64,000 nt of DNA from Spirochaetia bacterium (GCA_029975555.1 JARKOY010000173.1:101831-165830); one strand, 5' to 3'. Counted from the first letter of the stretch, positions 36,901-45,625 are shown. The notes: generated from the letters alone by a model not told the origin. Program-made: numbers and translations.

Positions 36901-37692
36901 TCAGTCCTTCCAGGGGAAAATCATCCCTTTGAGCGTCCTCTTTCCGACCAATTCCTTCTCTTCCTGCAGAAGCTCATCCCAAGGGATACGGCGGCGGTCT
37001 GCCCCAGGATTCTCCTTGAGGTAGCGATACTTCTTCATCCTGAGTCTCACCGCCACCGCCGACGCCAGCGCAGCGCCCGCGGGCCCCGGGGCGAGCAGCA
37101 TGGTCAGCACGGAGACCGCAAAGGTGAAGATTCTCCACAGCAGCAAGAATATCGAAAAACCGGGGTTGTCGACAAAGAGATAGAGCGCCGTCTTCAAGGC
37201 CTGGCGCGGCGTGCCGCCGTCGCGCGCAAACACTGCCGGCACATACTGCAGGATTAGGATCGCCAGGATCATGGTCCAGAAGAGCACGCCTCCTGCAAAG
37301 ACGGCCCACATCGCCTTCTGTCCAAAATAAAAAGGAAGCGCCACCACCAGCCCCACCGCGAGCAAAAGATTCACCCCCCCCAGAAGAAGCCCCACCTTCA
37401 AAGAGCGGGAAAGCGCGGCCCGTAGGTCGCTGAAGTGGACGCCCTTCGAATCGGCGACGGCGTACATCGCGTCCGTCACCGTCGCGTCCCACACGGAAAG
37501 CGCGACGATGGCAAGCGCGGCGAGCACGACGATGAGCCACGTCGGCGCCCCCAACGCCATGGGGACGGCGAAGAAAAGCAAAAGCACCACGAGAAACACC
37601 CCGTTCAGGCCAGCCAGCAGGTAAAGATTGTCCCACCCATCGAAAAACGCCTTCTTGATAAAAAAACCGATCATACTAGTTCTATACTCCAT
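36901..37692 (-). CDS. Multi-pass membrane protein of unknown function
   Basis: 263 residues with about six hydrophobic segments: residues 18-40, 48-68, 95-120, 125-150 and 185-215 are the clearest. The C-terminal tail is very basic (RLRMKKYRYLKENPGADRRRIPWDELL). The layout resembles DUF4013/DUF975-like integral membrane proteins, but I cannot assign a family. I chose ATG 37692 (AAAGG, 6-base spacing); ATG 37674 is an alternative. It heads the run with the TPR, phosphoesterase and GerMN genes. Confidence 0.65.
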   Translation of the reverse strand: MEYRTSMIGFFIKKAFFDGWDNLYLLAGLNGVFLVVLLLFFAVPMALGAPTWLIVVLAALAIVALSVWDATVTDAMYAVADSKGVHFSDLRAALSRSLKVGLLLGGVNLLLAVGLVVALPFYFGQKAMWAVFAGGVLFWTMILAILILQYVPAVFARDGGTPRQALKTALYLFVDNPGFSIFLLLWRIFTFAVSVLTMLLAPGPAGAALASAVAVRLRMKKYRYLKENPGADRRRIPWDELLQEEKELVGKRTLKGMIFPWKD

Positions 37693-37773
37693 GCTTGACC
37701 TTTGGACAAGTAGATGCATAGAGTATTCGATTGGAGCTCCTTGGAGCTATCATACCACCGAGAGGCCTGGTCA

Positions 37774-38964
37774 GTGAAAAATGCCTACTCCTTTCCCCTC
37801 GAAAACTACATGAGCAGAGAAAAATTCGAGCGCATCAAGGAATTCGCGAAAGACAAAGAGACGCCATGTCTGATCATCGATCTCGACGTCATCAGGAAAA
37901 ATTACGAGAACCTCAGAACGTTCCTTCCTTGGGCGATCGTCTATTACGCAGTGAAAGCCAACCCCGACGATGCCGTGGTCTGTCTCCTCAGGGACCTCGG
38001 GGCAAACTTCGACGTCGCGTCCCGCTATGAGCTGGATCAGCTTTTACGGCTCGGAGTATCTCCCGAGCGCATGAGCTTCGGCAACACCATCAAAAAAGAA
38101 AAAGACATCGCATACTTTTACGAGAAAGGCGTGCGGCTCTTCGTCACCGACTCCATCAGCGACATCGACAAGCTTTCGCGCGCTGCGCCCGGCTCAAAGG
38201 TGTTCTTCAGGCTTCTCACGGAAGGACTTGGCGCCGACTGGCCTCTGTCCAAAAAATTCGGCTCGCACCCAGACCTCGCGCGCCAGCTCATGAAGACCGC
38301 GGTTCGCTTCGGTCTCGAGCCGTACGGCATCTCATTCCACCCCGGCAGTCAGCAGCGCGACGTCGGCCAGTGGTCGAGCGCCCTCGCCATCGTCAGCCAG
38401 CTATTCAACTGGGCGCGGCGTGATCTCAAGATAGACCTCAAGATGATCAACATGGGGGGCGGCTTCCCGGCGAACTACATCGAGCCGACCGACTCGCTGG
38501 AACAGTATGCGCAGGACATAAAGCGGTTCCTCGACAACAGCTTTGGTCTCGTGTGGCCCGAGAAAATCGTCATAGAGCCTGGCCGTTCCATGGCGGGCGA
38601 CGCCGGCGTGATCGTGGCCGAAATTGTCAACATCGCCAAGAAATCGGTGCACGACCGCTATCCTTGGGTCTTCCTCGACATAGGCAAATTCGGCGGCCTC
38701 ATCGAGACATTGGATGAATCGATCAAGTATCCCATCTACTTCGAGGGAGAGGGCCCCGCGGAAGAAGTCATCCTTGCGGGGCCCACCTGCGACTCGATGG
38801 ACATCCTCTACGAGCGCACGCCGTACTTCATGCCTTCATCGGCCAAAATCGGCGACAAAGTGTACATTTTGACGGCGGGCGCGTACACCCAGAGCTATTC
38901 CTCGGTGTACTTCAACGGTTTCCCGCCGCTGAAGTCATACATTCTGCCGCCGCTCTCGCGATAG
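37774..38964 (+). CDS. Group IV PLP-dependent ornithine/lysine-type decarboxylase
   Basis: Alanine-racemase-fold decarboxylase, about 396 residues, expected to make a polyamine (putrescine or cadaverine) from a basic amino acid. The PLP lysine is K61 in YYAVKANPD, with FDVASRYELDQLL, SFHPGSQQ, EPGRSMAGDAG and the catalytic cysteine in GPTCDSMD. The sequence alone does not separate ornithine from lysine or diaminopimelate, though the short ODC-like length argues against LysA. The start is uncertain: GTG 37774 has GAGAGG upstream; the frame is open to 37714. Its last 53 bases overlap the convergent aminotransferase gene. Confidence 0.85.
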   Translation: MKNAYSFPLENYMSREKFERIKEFAKDKETPCLIIDLDVIRKNYENLRTFLPWAIVYYAVKANPDDAVVCLLRDLGANFDVASRYELDQLLRLGVSPERMSFGNTIKKEKDIAYFYEKGVRLFVTDSISDIDKLSRAAPGSKVFFRLLTEGLGADWPLSKKFGSHPDLARQLMKTAVRFGLEPYGISFHPGSQQRDVGQWSSALAIVSQLFNWARRDLKIDLKMINMGGGFPANYIEPTDSLEQYAQDIKRFLDNSFGLVWPEKIVIEPGRSMAGDAGVIVAEIVNIAKKSVHDRYPWVFLDIGKFGGLIETLDESIKYPIYFEGEGPAEEVILAGPTCDSMDILYERTPYFMPSSAKIGDKVYILTAGAYTQSYSSVYFNGFPPLKSYILPPLSR

Positions 38965-40225
38965 CCTCGCAGAGTTCTCCGATATCATCCTCCTCGACGC
39001 TGGAGAACGCCACGCGGAGGTAGCGGTCGAGGAGAGAGACTGTCCCTATGCCCATCTCATACAGCAGCTTCTTTCTGAGGGCCTCGGCAGAGAAGCCTTC
39101 GCAGGAAAAACTCATGAAGTAGCCTGAATTGAAGGGCAAGGGCTTAAGCCCCTTGGGCAGCGCCATGCCAGTCAATTTCCTCTTCATCGCCTTGTAGCGC
39201 CCCTCGAGGATGGCGCGGTATGCCGTCTTCTGGGCCTCATAGCCCTCATAGGTCAAAGCCTTAAGAAGAAGGTTCTGAGAAAGGCTGCACGAGCTCGAGA
39301 CGCTCGAGCGGATAATGCCCGCGAGCTTCTTCGTCAGGGCCTCGTACTGTTCGTCCCTAAGGTCGCAACCGCCGAAGGTGACAAAACCCATCCGGAATCC
39401 CCACACGTAGTCCTCTTTTGTGGGGCCGTCGGCCTTGACCGCAAGGATATTCGGATGAAGATTGGCGAGCCTGGCGAACATGGATTCGCAGAGGAGGTTG
39501 TCCTCATACTGAAGGCCGAAATAGGCATCGTCGGTGATCGCAAGGATGTCGGTGCCTTCGCGCGCAATTGCAAGGAGGCCTGCGGTGATGCGGTCCGCCT
39601 CTTCGAGCGTCAACGAATACCCCGTCGGGTTGTTGGGGAAATTGAGAATGATGATTGCCTTGCCGCGCCGCTGGCCTGCCTGGCGGACCCCGTCGAGCAG
39701 TGCCTCGACGTTGTATCCGTCTCCTGAAAAGAGCGGATAGGTGATGCCTGCCGCCATCTTCCGCTCTTCGATGATGAGCCTGTAGTTTGGCCAGTGGAGA
39801 TCGGGGACGATCACCGTATCTCCCGGCTCGACGAACAAATCGCAGATGTACGACACAGCCGCCGTCAGCCCTGGCACGACGACGGGCAGGGAGATGTTCT
39901 TCTTGTCCAGTGAGGGATTTTTCTTGTAGAGCGCCTCTTTCCATACTTTTCTGAGCGCAGGGACTCCGGTCGTGGAGGCGTAGGCCACAGCTTCGGTGGG
40001 CGTCAGCCCCGGCAGCTCCTTGCGCAGCGCATCGAGCATCATCGGCTGGCCATGCTCGTAGGCCATGCCGATGGTCGCATTGAATCTGTAAGCGTGCTCA
40101 GAGGCTTCCGCCCCCTGCGTAATGATTCCTCTCGGAAAGTACATGCGCCTTCCCATGTCGGACAGCAGTCTCTCCGCCACTGTACCGGCCAACACTCCGT
40201 TCAACTCTTCTGCAAGCGGGTTCAT
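38912..40225 (-). CDS. Class I/II PLP-dependent aminotransferase
   Basis: 437 residues, fold type I. ASTTGVPALRKVWKEALY and NFPNNPTGY (195-203) match the aspartate/tyrosine aminotransferase superfamily; DDAYFGLQY supplies the PLP-contacting Asp and Tyr; the Schiff-base lysine is K270 in ADGPTKEDYVWGFRMGF. The substrate is unclear. The 3' end overlaps the convergent decarboxylase by 53 bases. The start has AGAGG 6 bases upstream, and two direct repeats lie just before it. Confidence 0.82.
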   Translation of the reverse strand: MNPLAEELNGVLAGTVAERLLSDMGRRMYFPRGIITQGAEASEHAYRFNATIGMAYEHGQPMMLDALRKELPGLTPTEAVAYASTTGVPALRKVWKEALYKKNPSLDKKNISLPVVVPGLTAAVSYICDLFVEPGDTVIVPDLHWPNYRLIIEERKMAAGITYPLFSGDGYNVEALLDGVRQAGQRRGKAIIILNFPNNPTGYSLTLEEADRITAGLLAIAREGTDILAITDDAYFGLQYEDNLLCESMFARLANLHPNILAVKADGPTKEDYVWGFRMGFVTFGGCDLRDEQYEALTKKLAGIIRSSVSSSCSLSQNLLLKALTYEGYEAQKTAYRAILEGRYKAMKRKLTGMALPKGLKPLPFNSGYFMSFSCEGFSAEALRKKLLYEMGIGTVSLLDRYLRVAFSSVEEDDIGELCEAIARAAAECMTSAAGNR

Positions 40226-40243
40226 GACAACCTCTCAGATCAA

Positions 40244-40263
40244 TATTGGTACTATATTGGTAA
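40244..40263. repeat. Tandem operator-like repeat upstream of the aminotransferase
   Basis: ATATTGGTA occurs twice (40244-40252 and 40255-40263) with an 11-base period, one helical turn, 19-38 bases before the aminotransferase start. The spacing and position suggest a regulator site. Confidence 0.4.
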
Positions 40264-40436
40264 TATATAAAAGAACGCCCTATTGTACCCTCATCGACGA
40301 CAGGGCGCAATGCGGTTTGAGGCGTCCATTGTTTTCGCCAGCGCAGCAGGCTTTGCAGGCAGGCTTTTGGGCCCCAATCTTCATCGATAATAGATAAATT
40401 TTTATCCATATCTCTCGTAAAGAGGCTCTCCCATAG

Positions 40437-40466
40437 TTGACAGAGAAACAAATCGATGCTTTTATA
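40437..40466 (+). promoter_or_regulatory. Promoter of the FMN-binding protein gene
   Basis: Consensus TTGACA (40437-40442), an 18-base spacer and TTTATA (40461-40466), 64 bases before the ATG. Confidence 0.55.
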
Positions 40467-40530
40467 TAGAAAACATCATATGGATATACATCAACTATAC
40501 CCATGATGAGATTTTACGGAGGATGAGACG

Positions 40531-41346
40531 ATGAAAAAGATTCTTGTGCTGACCGCAGCGTTCGTCGCCGTGGCCGGCATTGCTTTTGCGCAGATCGACC
40601 TCGCCAAGGTCAAAGATGGCGTGTACTTTGCCCAAGATAATGGGTTTTCGAGCTCCGGCTGGAAAGAACAGGTCGTCCTCGAAGTGAGTAAAGGCAAGAT
40701 CGTCAGCGCCGAATGGAACGGCGTTTCGAATTTGCCCGGCGCTGCCGACAAAAAGACCTACGCCGCCGCAGGCAAATACGGCATGGTGAAAGCATCCAAG
40801 ATCAAAGCCGAATGGGATGCCCAGGCGAAGGCCGTCGAGGAATATCTCGTGAAGACGCAGGACGTGAATTTCAACAAGTTCGATGCGAACGGCCACACCG
40901 ACGCCATCTCCGGTGCGACGCTGAACGTCAAGGCATTCTTCGAGCTCGTCCAGGAGGCTCTCAAGTCGAACCCCGTGCCCAAGGGCTCTTACAAGAGCGG
41001 TTGGTACTATGCCGAAGAGCCAAACTTCGATAAGTCTGGCTGGAAGAACAGTGTACTCATCACCGTAGTCAACGGCAGCATCGTGGACGTGCTCTGGAAC
41101 GGCATCAACAAGGACCCGAAGGCGAAATCCAAGTATGTGCAGAGCCAGGCCGGCACCTACAAGATGAACGCCAAGAACGGCGAGTGGCATGTCCAGGCGG
41201 ACCGTGTCGCCCAGGCCATTGTGAAGGCAGGAGACCCTTCGAAAATTGCGGTCAAGGCTGACGGCAAGACTGACGCTGTAGCTGGTGTATCGATCACTGT
41301 GCAGGTGCTTCCTCTCGCAGTCGAAGCGCTGAAGGCGGCGAAGTAA
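40531..41346 (+). CDS. Exported protein with two FMN-binding domains
   Basis: 271 residues. A clean signal peptide (cleavage after AFA, residue 20) is followed by two FMN_bind-like repeats (about 22-145 and 150-271). The first ends in HTDAISGATLNV, which fits the ApbE-type flavinylation motif (SGAT, T130 as the likely FMN attachment site). The second has KTDAVAGVSI and lacks the Thr. It is probably a periplasmic flavin electron carrier. The ATG has ACGGAGGATGAGACG upstream. It is monocistronic: its own promoter precedes it and a strong terminator follows. Confidence 0.82.
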   Translation: MKKILVLTAAFVAVAGIAFAQIDLAKVKDGVYFAQDNGFSSSGWKEQVVLEVSKGKIVSAEWNGVSNLPGAADKKTYAAAGKYGMVKASKIKAEWDAQAKAVEEYLVKTQDVNFNKFDANGHTDAISGATLNVKAFFELVQEALKSNPVPKGSYKSGWYYAEEPNFDKSGWKNSVLITVVNGSIVDVLWNGINKDPKAKSKYVQSQAGTYKMNAKNGEWHVQADRVAQAIVKAGDPSKIAVKADGKTDAVAGVSITVQVLPLAVEALKAAK

Positions 41347-41384
41347 GTAATCCAGAAGCGTACGAGAAAATAGTCTGCATATAG

Positions 41385-41414
41385 AAGCGGCACCCCTGTG
41401 GTGCCGCTTTTTTT
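41385..41414 (+). terminator. Terminator after the FMN-binding protein gene
   Basis: A 9-base perfect stem (41385-41393 with 41401-41409), a 7-base loop, then a run of seven T residues. Confidence 0.9.
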
Positions 41415-41463
41415 ATGGCCGAAGGGATGGTATAAAGAGTGCTGTTGGAGCGTGAAAAAGCCT

Positions 41464-42717
41464 ATGATTCCACAAAAAATTCCTCTCTTGACCATCGCAG
41501 AACTCTCGGGCGAGGAGGCTGGCCGCCTCAGGGACCGATGCTCAGCACTTGCGCAGAAACTACCTCCGCCCACCCAACGTGCCGAGGAATTGCGCTACTA
41601 TTCGTCGCCAGGTCGGACGGAGCTCGGCGGTAACCACACCGACCACAACAGAGGTTGCGTGCTCGCCGCCGCGGTGGACCTCGACATGCTGGCAGCCGTT
41701 CGCCCCAGAGACGACACACGGGTCACGCTGACATCGGAAGGCTATGATCCTTTGTCGCTCGACATCGCTGATACCCTTCCACGACAGGATGAGCGTGGTT
41801 CGCCCGCATCCATCATCCGCGGTCTTGCGGGCTGGCTGTCGCGCAGGCAGGTCCCGCGGCCGAAGGGCTTCGATATCGCCGTGGATTCGGAAGTCCCCGC
41901 GGGCTCTGGGCTATCGAGCTCGGCGGCATTCGAACTACTCATGGCTGCAGTGTTCGACGACCTCGGAGGCTATGGGTTCAGCCCCGTGGAATGGGCCATC
42001 GCGGGGCAGTTTGCCGAAAACGAGTATTTTGGAAAGCCCTGCGGACTTATGGATCAGATCGCATGCGCGGTGGGCGGCATCGTGTCCATCGACTTCGGCA
42101 CGTCTGAAGGACCCACGATCGAAACCGTGGCCTACGATTTCTCCGCACACGGCATGGTGCTCGCCATCGTCGACACGGGCTCGAACCACGAAGATCTCAC
42201 CGGCGAGTACGCCGCCATTCCCCAGGAGATGAAGTCGGTGGCCGCCTTGTTCGGAGAAAAGACCCTGCGCCGAGTGACGGAGCGCAAACTTCTTTCGAGG
42301 GCCCCGGAGGTTCGGGCGCAGTGCGGGGACAGGGCCTTCCTGCGCGCCTGGCACTTCGTGCACGAGACGAGGCGCCCCGAGCAGATGCGCGCGGCACTTC
42401 TGCGGAACGACATGCCGACCTACCTCTCGCTTGTCCGGGAATCCGGGAGGTCGAGCTGGATGTACCTCCAGAACATTCACGCAGGAGAACCCCGCAGCCA
42501 GAGCCTCGCCGTGGCGCTCGCGCTCAGCGAGGACCTCTTGGGAGAGGAAGGCGCATGGCGCGTCCACGGAGGAGGCTTTGCGGGCACCATCCAAGCGTAT
42601 ATTCCGGAAACGAAGTTCCAGGCATACCTTGAGCGAATGGAAACTGTCTTCGGAAAAGGCAGCGTCCGCAGGCTCAATATCAGACCATACGGCGTCTCTA
42701 GAATGCGTGTGCAATAG
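41464..42717 (+). CDS. Galactokinase-like GHMP sugar kinase
   Basis: 417 residues of the GHMP kinase fold. The ATP loop VPAGSGLSSSAAFE and GLMDQIACAVGG (catalytic Asp) match galactokinase. The N-terminal sugar-binding block reads GRTELGGNHTDHNRG, where galactokinases have GRxNLIGEHTDYN, so the Glu that contacts galactose is Asn here and substrate choice may differ. The start is uncertain (ATG 41464, GTG 41452); both have weak ribosome sites. The next gene, an MFS transporter, starts 9 bases later, so import and phosphorylation of one sugar are probably coupled. Confidence 0.8.
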   Translation: MIPQKIPLLTIAELSGEEAGRLRDRCSALAQKLPPPTQRAEELRYYSSPGRTELGGNHTDHNRGCVLAAAVDLDMLAAVRPRDDTRVTLTSEGYDPLSLDIADTLPRQDERGSPASIIRGLAGWLSRRQVPRPKGFDIAVDSEVPAGSGLSSSAAFELLMAAVFDDLGGYGFSPVEWAIAGQFAENEYFGKPCGLMDQIACAVGGIVSIDFGTSEGPTIETVAYDFSAHGMVLAIVDTGSNHEDLTGEYAAIPQEMKSVAALFGEKTLRRVTERKLLSRAPEVRAQCGDRAFLRAWHFVHETRRPEQMRAALLRNDMPTYLSLVRESGRSSWMYLQNIHAGEPRSQSLAVALALSEDLLGEEGAWRVHGGGFAGTIQAYIPETKFQAYLERMETVFGKGSVRRLNIRPYGVSRMRVQ

Positions 42718-42726
42718 GAGGCTGCG

Positions 42727-44025
42727 ATGAGCAAGAAAAAGGGATTCGGACCATACCTCGGCCTGACGTTTCTCATAGGCTTCGGCTTTTTTACGATGGG
42801 CCTCATGGACCCGCTGTACGACACCTATGTGCCAATCTTCCTCAGCAGGTACATACAAAAGATGAGCCTCATCGGCTTTTTCATGACCATCGACAACATC
42901 CTCGCCATTTTTCTCATTCCCCTCGTGAGCGCGTGGTCAGACCGTACGCACACGAGCATCGGGCGCCGCATGCCCTACATCCTCGTGCTCCTGCCGCTCA
43001 CGGCGCTCTTCTTCGGCGCCATTCCCTACGCCGCAGGCATGTCGCTCGGCGCCCTCCTCGCCACCCTCCTGTTGCTCAACGTCACGAAGCAGTCCGTGCG
43101 GGGGCCAGTGGTCGCCCTCATGCCCGACACGATTCCCGCCGATTACCGCTCCGAGGCCAACGGCGTGATCAACACCATGGGCGGCATCGCCAGCATCGTA
43201 GGCACCATAGGCCTGGCAAGGCTCATGGACCTCGACACGAGGCTGCCGCTGCTCGGCGCCACCAAGGACAGGCTCCCCTTCCCCCTCGCAGGCATCTTCG
43301 TCGTGCTGGCCGTAATTCTCCTCTTCGCCTTCATCCGCGAGAAAAAGCCGGATCCCTCCGAAGCCGAGGAACAAAAAGTGCCCATTCTCGAGAGCTTTCG
43401 GAATGTGGCCGCCCAAAAGGACAAGAGCGCCCTCTACATCCTCATCGCGCTCTTCCTGTGGTTCTTGGGATACCAGGGAGTCCTGCCCTTCATCGGCAAA
43501 TACTCGGTCGACATCCTCAAGACATCGACCGGCACCGCAGCCCTGGCGTCGGGGATGGTCGGCGTCGCCTACGCGATCTTCGCCCTCCCCTCAGGCTACG
43601 TCGCGCACCGCATCGGCAGAAAAAAGACAATCCGCACAAGCCTGCTCGTCATTGCGATCCTCACGGCGCTGCTCTTCGTACACCCGTGGATCACGGCCTC
43701 GCTTCCCGCCTCGCTGAAATTGTGGACATTCTGGGCGATCATGTTCCTCTTCGGCATCTTCTGGGTCTCGATCATCACGAACTCATTCCCCATGCTCTGG
43801 CAGATGGCGGAATGGGGCACGATCGGCATCTACACGGGCCTCTATTATACCGCGAGCCAGGCCGCGGCCATCCTGGCGCCCATCCTCACCGGCGGCATCA
43901 TCGACGTCTTCGGGTATCAGGGGATATTCCTGTTCTGTGCCCTCTGCATGCTCTGCGCACGCTTCGTGATGGGCAAGGTGACGAAGGGCGAGCCGGTGGA
44001 AAACCTTAAAACCGCAGAAAAGTAA
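42727..44025 (+). CDS. MFS sugar transporter (SLC45/GPH-like)
   Basis: 432 residues with 12 predicted TM segments. The loop after TM2 reads SDRTHTSIGRRMPYI, the MFS/SLC45-type signature, and a repeat of it in the second half is SGYVAHRIGRKKTI. It probably imports the sugar phosphorylated by the upstream kinase. It sits 9 bases downstream of the kinase with AGGAGGCTGCG before the ATG. A galactoside or galactose cargo is an inference from the kinase only. Confidence 0.82.
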   Translation: MSKKKGFGPYLGLTFLIGFGFFTMGLMDPLYDTYVPIFLSRYIQKMSLIGFFMTIDNILAIFLIPLVSAWSDRTHTSIGRRMPYILVLLPLTALFFGAIPYAAGMSLGALLATLLLLNVTKQSVRGPVVALMPDTIPADYRSEANGVINTMGGIASIVGTIGLARLMDLDTRLPLLGATKDRLPFPLAGIFVVLAVILLFAFIREKKPDPSEAEEQKVPILESFRNVAAQKDKSALYILIALFLWFLGYQGVLPFIGKYSVDILKTSTGTAALASGMVGVAYAIFALPSGYVAHRIGRKKTIRTSLLVIAILTALLFVHPWITASLPASLKLWTFWAIMFLFGIFWVSIITNSFPMLWQMAEWGTIGIYTGLYYTASQAAAILAPILTGGIIDVFGYQGIFLFCALCMLCARFVMGKVTKGEPVENLKTAEK

Positions 44026-44073
44026 TTTACAAAGCCGTCGTTTGTTTCGATAATATGACAGAAGAGGTGAACT

Positions 44074-44187
44074 ATGAAATCGATGGATAAACCCAAAACG
44101 GCCGAGAAGAAGAAGCCGCAGAAGACCCTCAAAGAAAAACGCGCAGAAAAGCGCGCAAAGAAAGAATCCAAAGAGGCTGAAGGCTGA
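44074..44187 (+). CDS. Small lysine/glutamate-rich protein (37 residues)
   Basis: A short frame beginning MKSMDKPKTAEKKKPQKTL and ending ESKEAEG, almost entirely charged with many Lys residues. It has a good GAAGAGGTGAACT ribosome site and its own terminator just after the stop, which together argue it is translated. It may be intrinsically disordered and nucleic-acid binding; no family recognised. It follows the MFS gene by 48 bases. Confidence 0.5.
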   Translation: MKSMDKPKTAEKKKPQKTLKEKRAEKRAKKESKEAEG

Positions 44188-44200
44188 AATAGCCCGACAA

Positions 44201-44230
44201 AAAAGCCGCTCCCTCGGGGGCGGCTTTTTG
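44201..44230 (+). terminator. Terminator after the small protein, possibly bidirectional
   Basis: AAGCCGC (44203-44209) pairs with GCGGCTT (44220-44226), followed by T residues on the plus strand. An A-run on the other side could also stop the convergent msmK-type transcript. Confidence 0.85.
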
Positions 44231-44287
44231 TTGTTCTTACACGCTGCATGCCCCACGCATATCGCGCGGGGCTGAGCGAGCGACGCA

Positions 44288-45406
44288 TTATTCCTGTTCG
44301 TTCCACTTGACGGGCAGAATGCTCTTCTCCGTCTCCTTGTCGAAGTAGATCGCCTTGGCCATCACGGGCGCAAAGGTGATGGTGTCGCCGTGCTTGTACA
44401 GATGGTGCGGAGGAATGCGCGCCACCATGCCCTGCGTCGGCGTCGTCGCCTGGAGGTGAATCTCCGACCCCAGAGGCTCGACTACGGTGACCTTGGCGTT
44501 GAATTTCTGACCTCGGTGCGCCGCGTCGGCGACGGGGAGATCCTCAGGCCTGATGCCGAAATACACGCTCTTGCCGACATAGGGCTTTAAGAGCGCCGCG
44601 TGCTTCTCATCGGGTGCAAGCCTGAACGAACCTTCGTCGATGAACACTTGCCCGCCCTCTTCAACTACGTTGACGCTCATGAAGTTCATGGGCGGCGAGC
44701 CGATGAATCCAGCGACGAACTTGTTGATCGGGTTATTGTACAGATACAGAGGTGAGCCGATCTGCTGAATGAGACCGTCCTTCATGACGACGATCTTGTC
44801 GCCCATCGTCATGGCCTCGACCTGGTCGTGCGTGACGTAGATCATCGTCGACTGAAGCCGATCGTGCAGCTCGATGAGCTCGGCGCGCATCTGGACGCGC
44901 AGCTTCGCGTCCAGATTGGACAGTGGTTCGTCGAAGAGGAAGACCTTGGGTTTGCGGACGATGGCGCGGCCCACCGCGACGCGCTGGCGCTGGCCGCCCG
45001 AAAGTTGCTTCGGCTTGCGGTCGAGCAGCTTTTCGATGTCGAGGATGCGCGCCGCCTCTTTGACGCGGGCGTCGATCTCGGGCTTCGGCAGCTTGCGAAT
45101 CTTGAGACCGAACGCCATGTTTTCGTAGACGGTCATGTGAGGATACAGCGCGTAGTTCTGGAACACCATCGCAATATCCCTGTCTTTTGGGGGGACGTCG
45201 TTGACGAGCTTGCCATCGATATAGATCTCGCCCTCGGTGATGTCCTCGAGCCCCGCGATCATCCGGAGGGTTGTCGTCTTTCCGCATCCCGACGGTCCGA
45301 CGAAGACCACGAATTCCTTGTCGTTGATGGTGATGTTGGCGTCCGAAACAGCCCGGACATTGCCTTCGTACACCTTTCCGACACTTTTGAGTTCTACCTT
45401 TGCCAT
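44288..45406 (-). CDS. Sugar ABC transporter ATPase, MsmK/UgpC/MalK type
   Basis: 372 residues. Walker A GPSGCGKTT, Q-loop VFQNYALYPHMTV, signature LSGGQRQRVAVGRAI, Walker B VFLFDEPLSNLDAKLR, switch His VTHDQVEAMTMGDK, and a C-terminal regulatory OB/TOBE domain (about 240-372, GIRPEDLPVADA). Such ATPases often serve several carbohydrate transporters; no permease or binding protein is adjacent, which fits a shared ATPase encoded alone. A strong AAGGGAGGATCC site precedes the ATG. Confidence 0.92.
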   Translation of the reverse strand: MAKVELKSVGKVYEGNVRAVSDANITINDKEFVVFVGPSGCGKTTTLRMIAGLEDITEGEIYIDGKLVNDVPPKDRDIAMVFQNYALYPHMTVYENMAFGLKIRKLPKPEIDARVKEAARILDIEKLLDRKPKQLSGGQRQRVAVGRAIVRKPKVFLFDEPLSNLDAKLRVQMRAELIELHDRLQSTMIYVTHDQVEAMTMGDKIVVMKDGLIQQIGSPLYLYNNPINKFVAGFIGSPPMNFMSVNVVEEGGQVFIDEGSFRLAPDEKHAALLKPYVGKSVYFGIRPEDLPVADAAHRGQKFNAKVTVVEPLGSEIHLQATTPTQGMVARIPPHHLYKHGDTITFAPVMAKAIYFDKETEKSILPVKWNEQE

Positions 45407-45499
45407 GGATCCTCCCTTGTAAGAGGTGTATGTTATGAATCTAGTGTACGCTGGTTTGGTAGAACCGTCAACCTTCCCCTTTACATTTCGGAAAGAGGA

Positions 45500-45625
45500 C
45501 TACGCCTTCGCCGCATGGTCGTTTTCGATCTTATTCAGTATCCGATGAAGTTTCACGGCGATGAAGAGCTGTTCATAAAAGGTCATGTCCTGATCGTGAA
45601 AATTGAGGAGGTCTTTGATGCACAT
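45500..45625 (-). CDS. Possible small protein (41 residues), low confidence
   Basis: A minus-strand frame starting MCIKDLLNFHDQDMTFYEQL and ending with ENDHAAKA before a TAG. Its amphipathic composition looks more protein-like than most shadow frames, and it lies in the 253-base gap between the MsmK-type ATPase and the GntR gene. There is no Shine-Dalgarno sequence, so it would have to be leaderless. It may be chance. Confidence 0.25.
   Translation of the reverse strand: MCIKDLLNFHDQDMTFYEQLFIAVKLHRILNKIENDHAAKA

Larger units (their letters stand above)
40226..40530. other. Intergenic region, no gene seen
   Basis: A 305-base gap between divergent genes. It holds the direct repeats next to the aminotransferase, a GCCCT/AGGGC hairpin near 40276-40308 without a T-run, and the promoter of the FMN-binding protein. 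The short open frames here look random and lack ribosome sites. Confidence 0.5.

Noticed and set aside
40268..40436. Possible structured RNA with a GCCCT/AGGGC hairpin
   Set aside because: A single short stem without a T-run or known riboswitch motif; could be chance.
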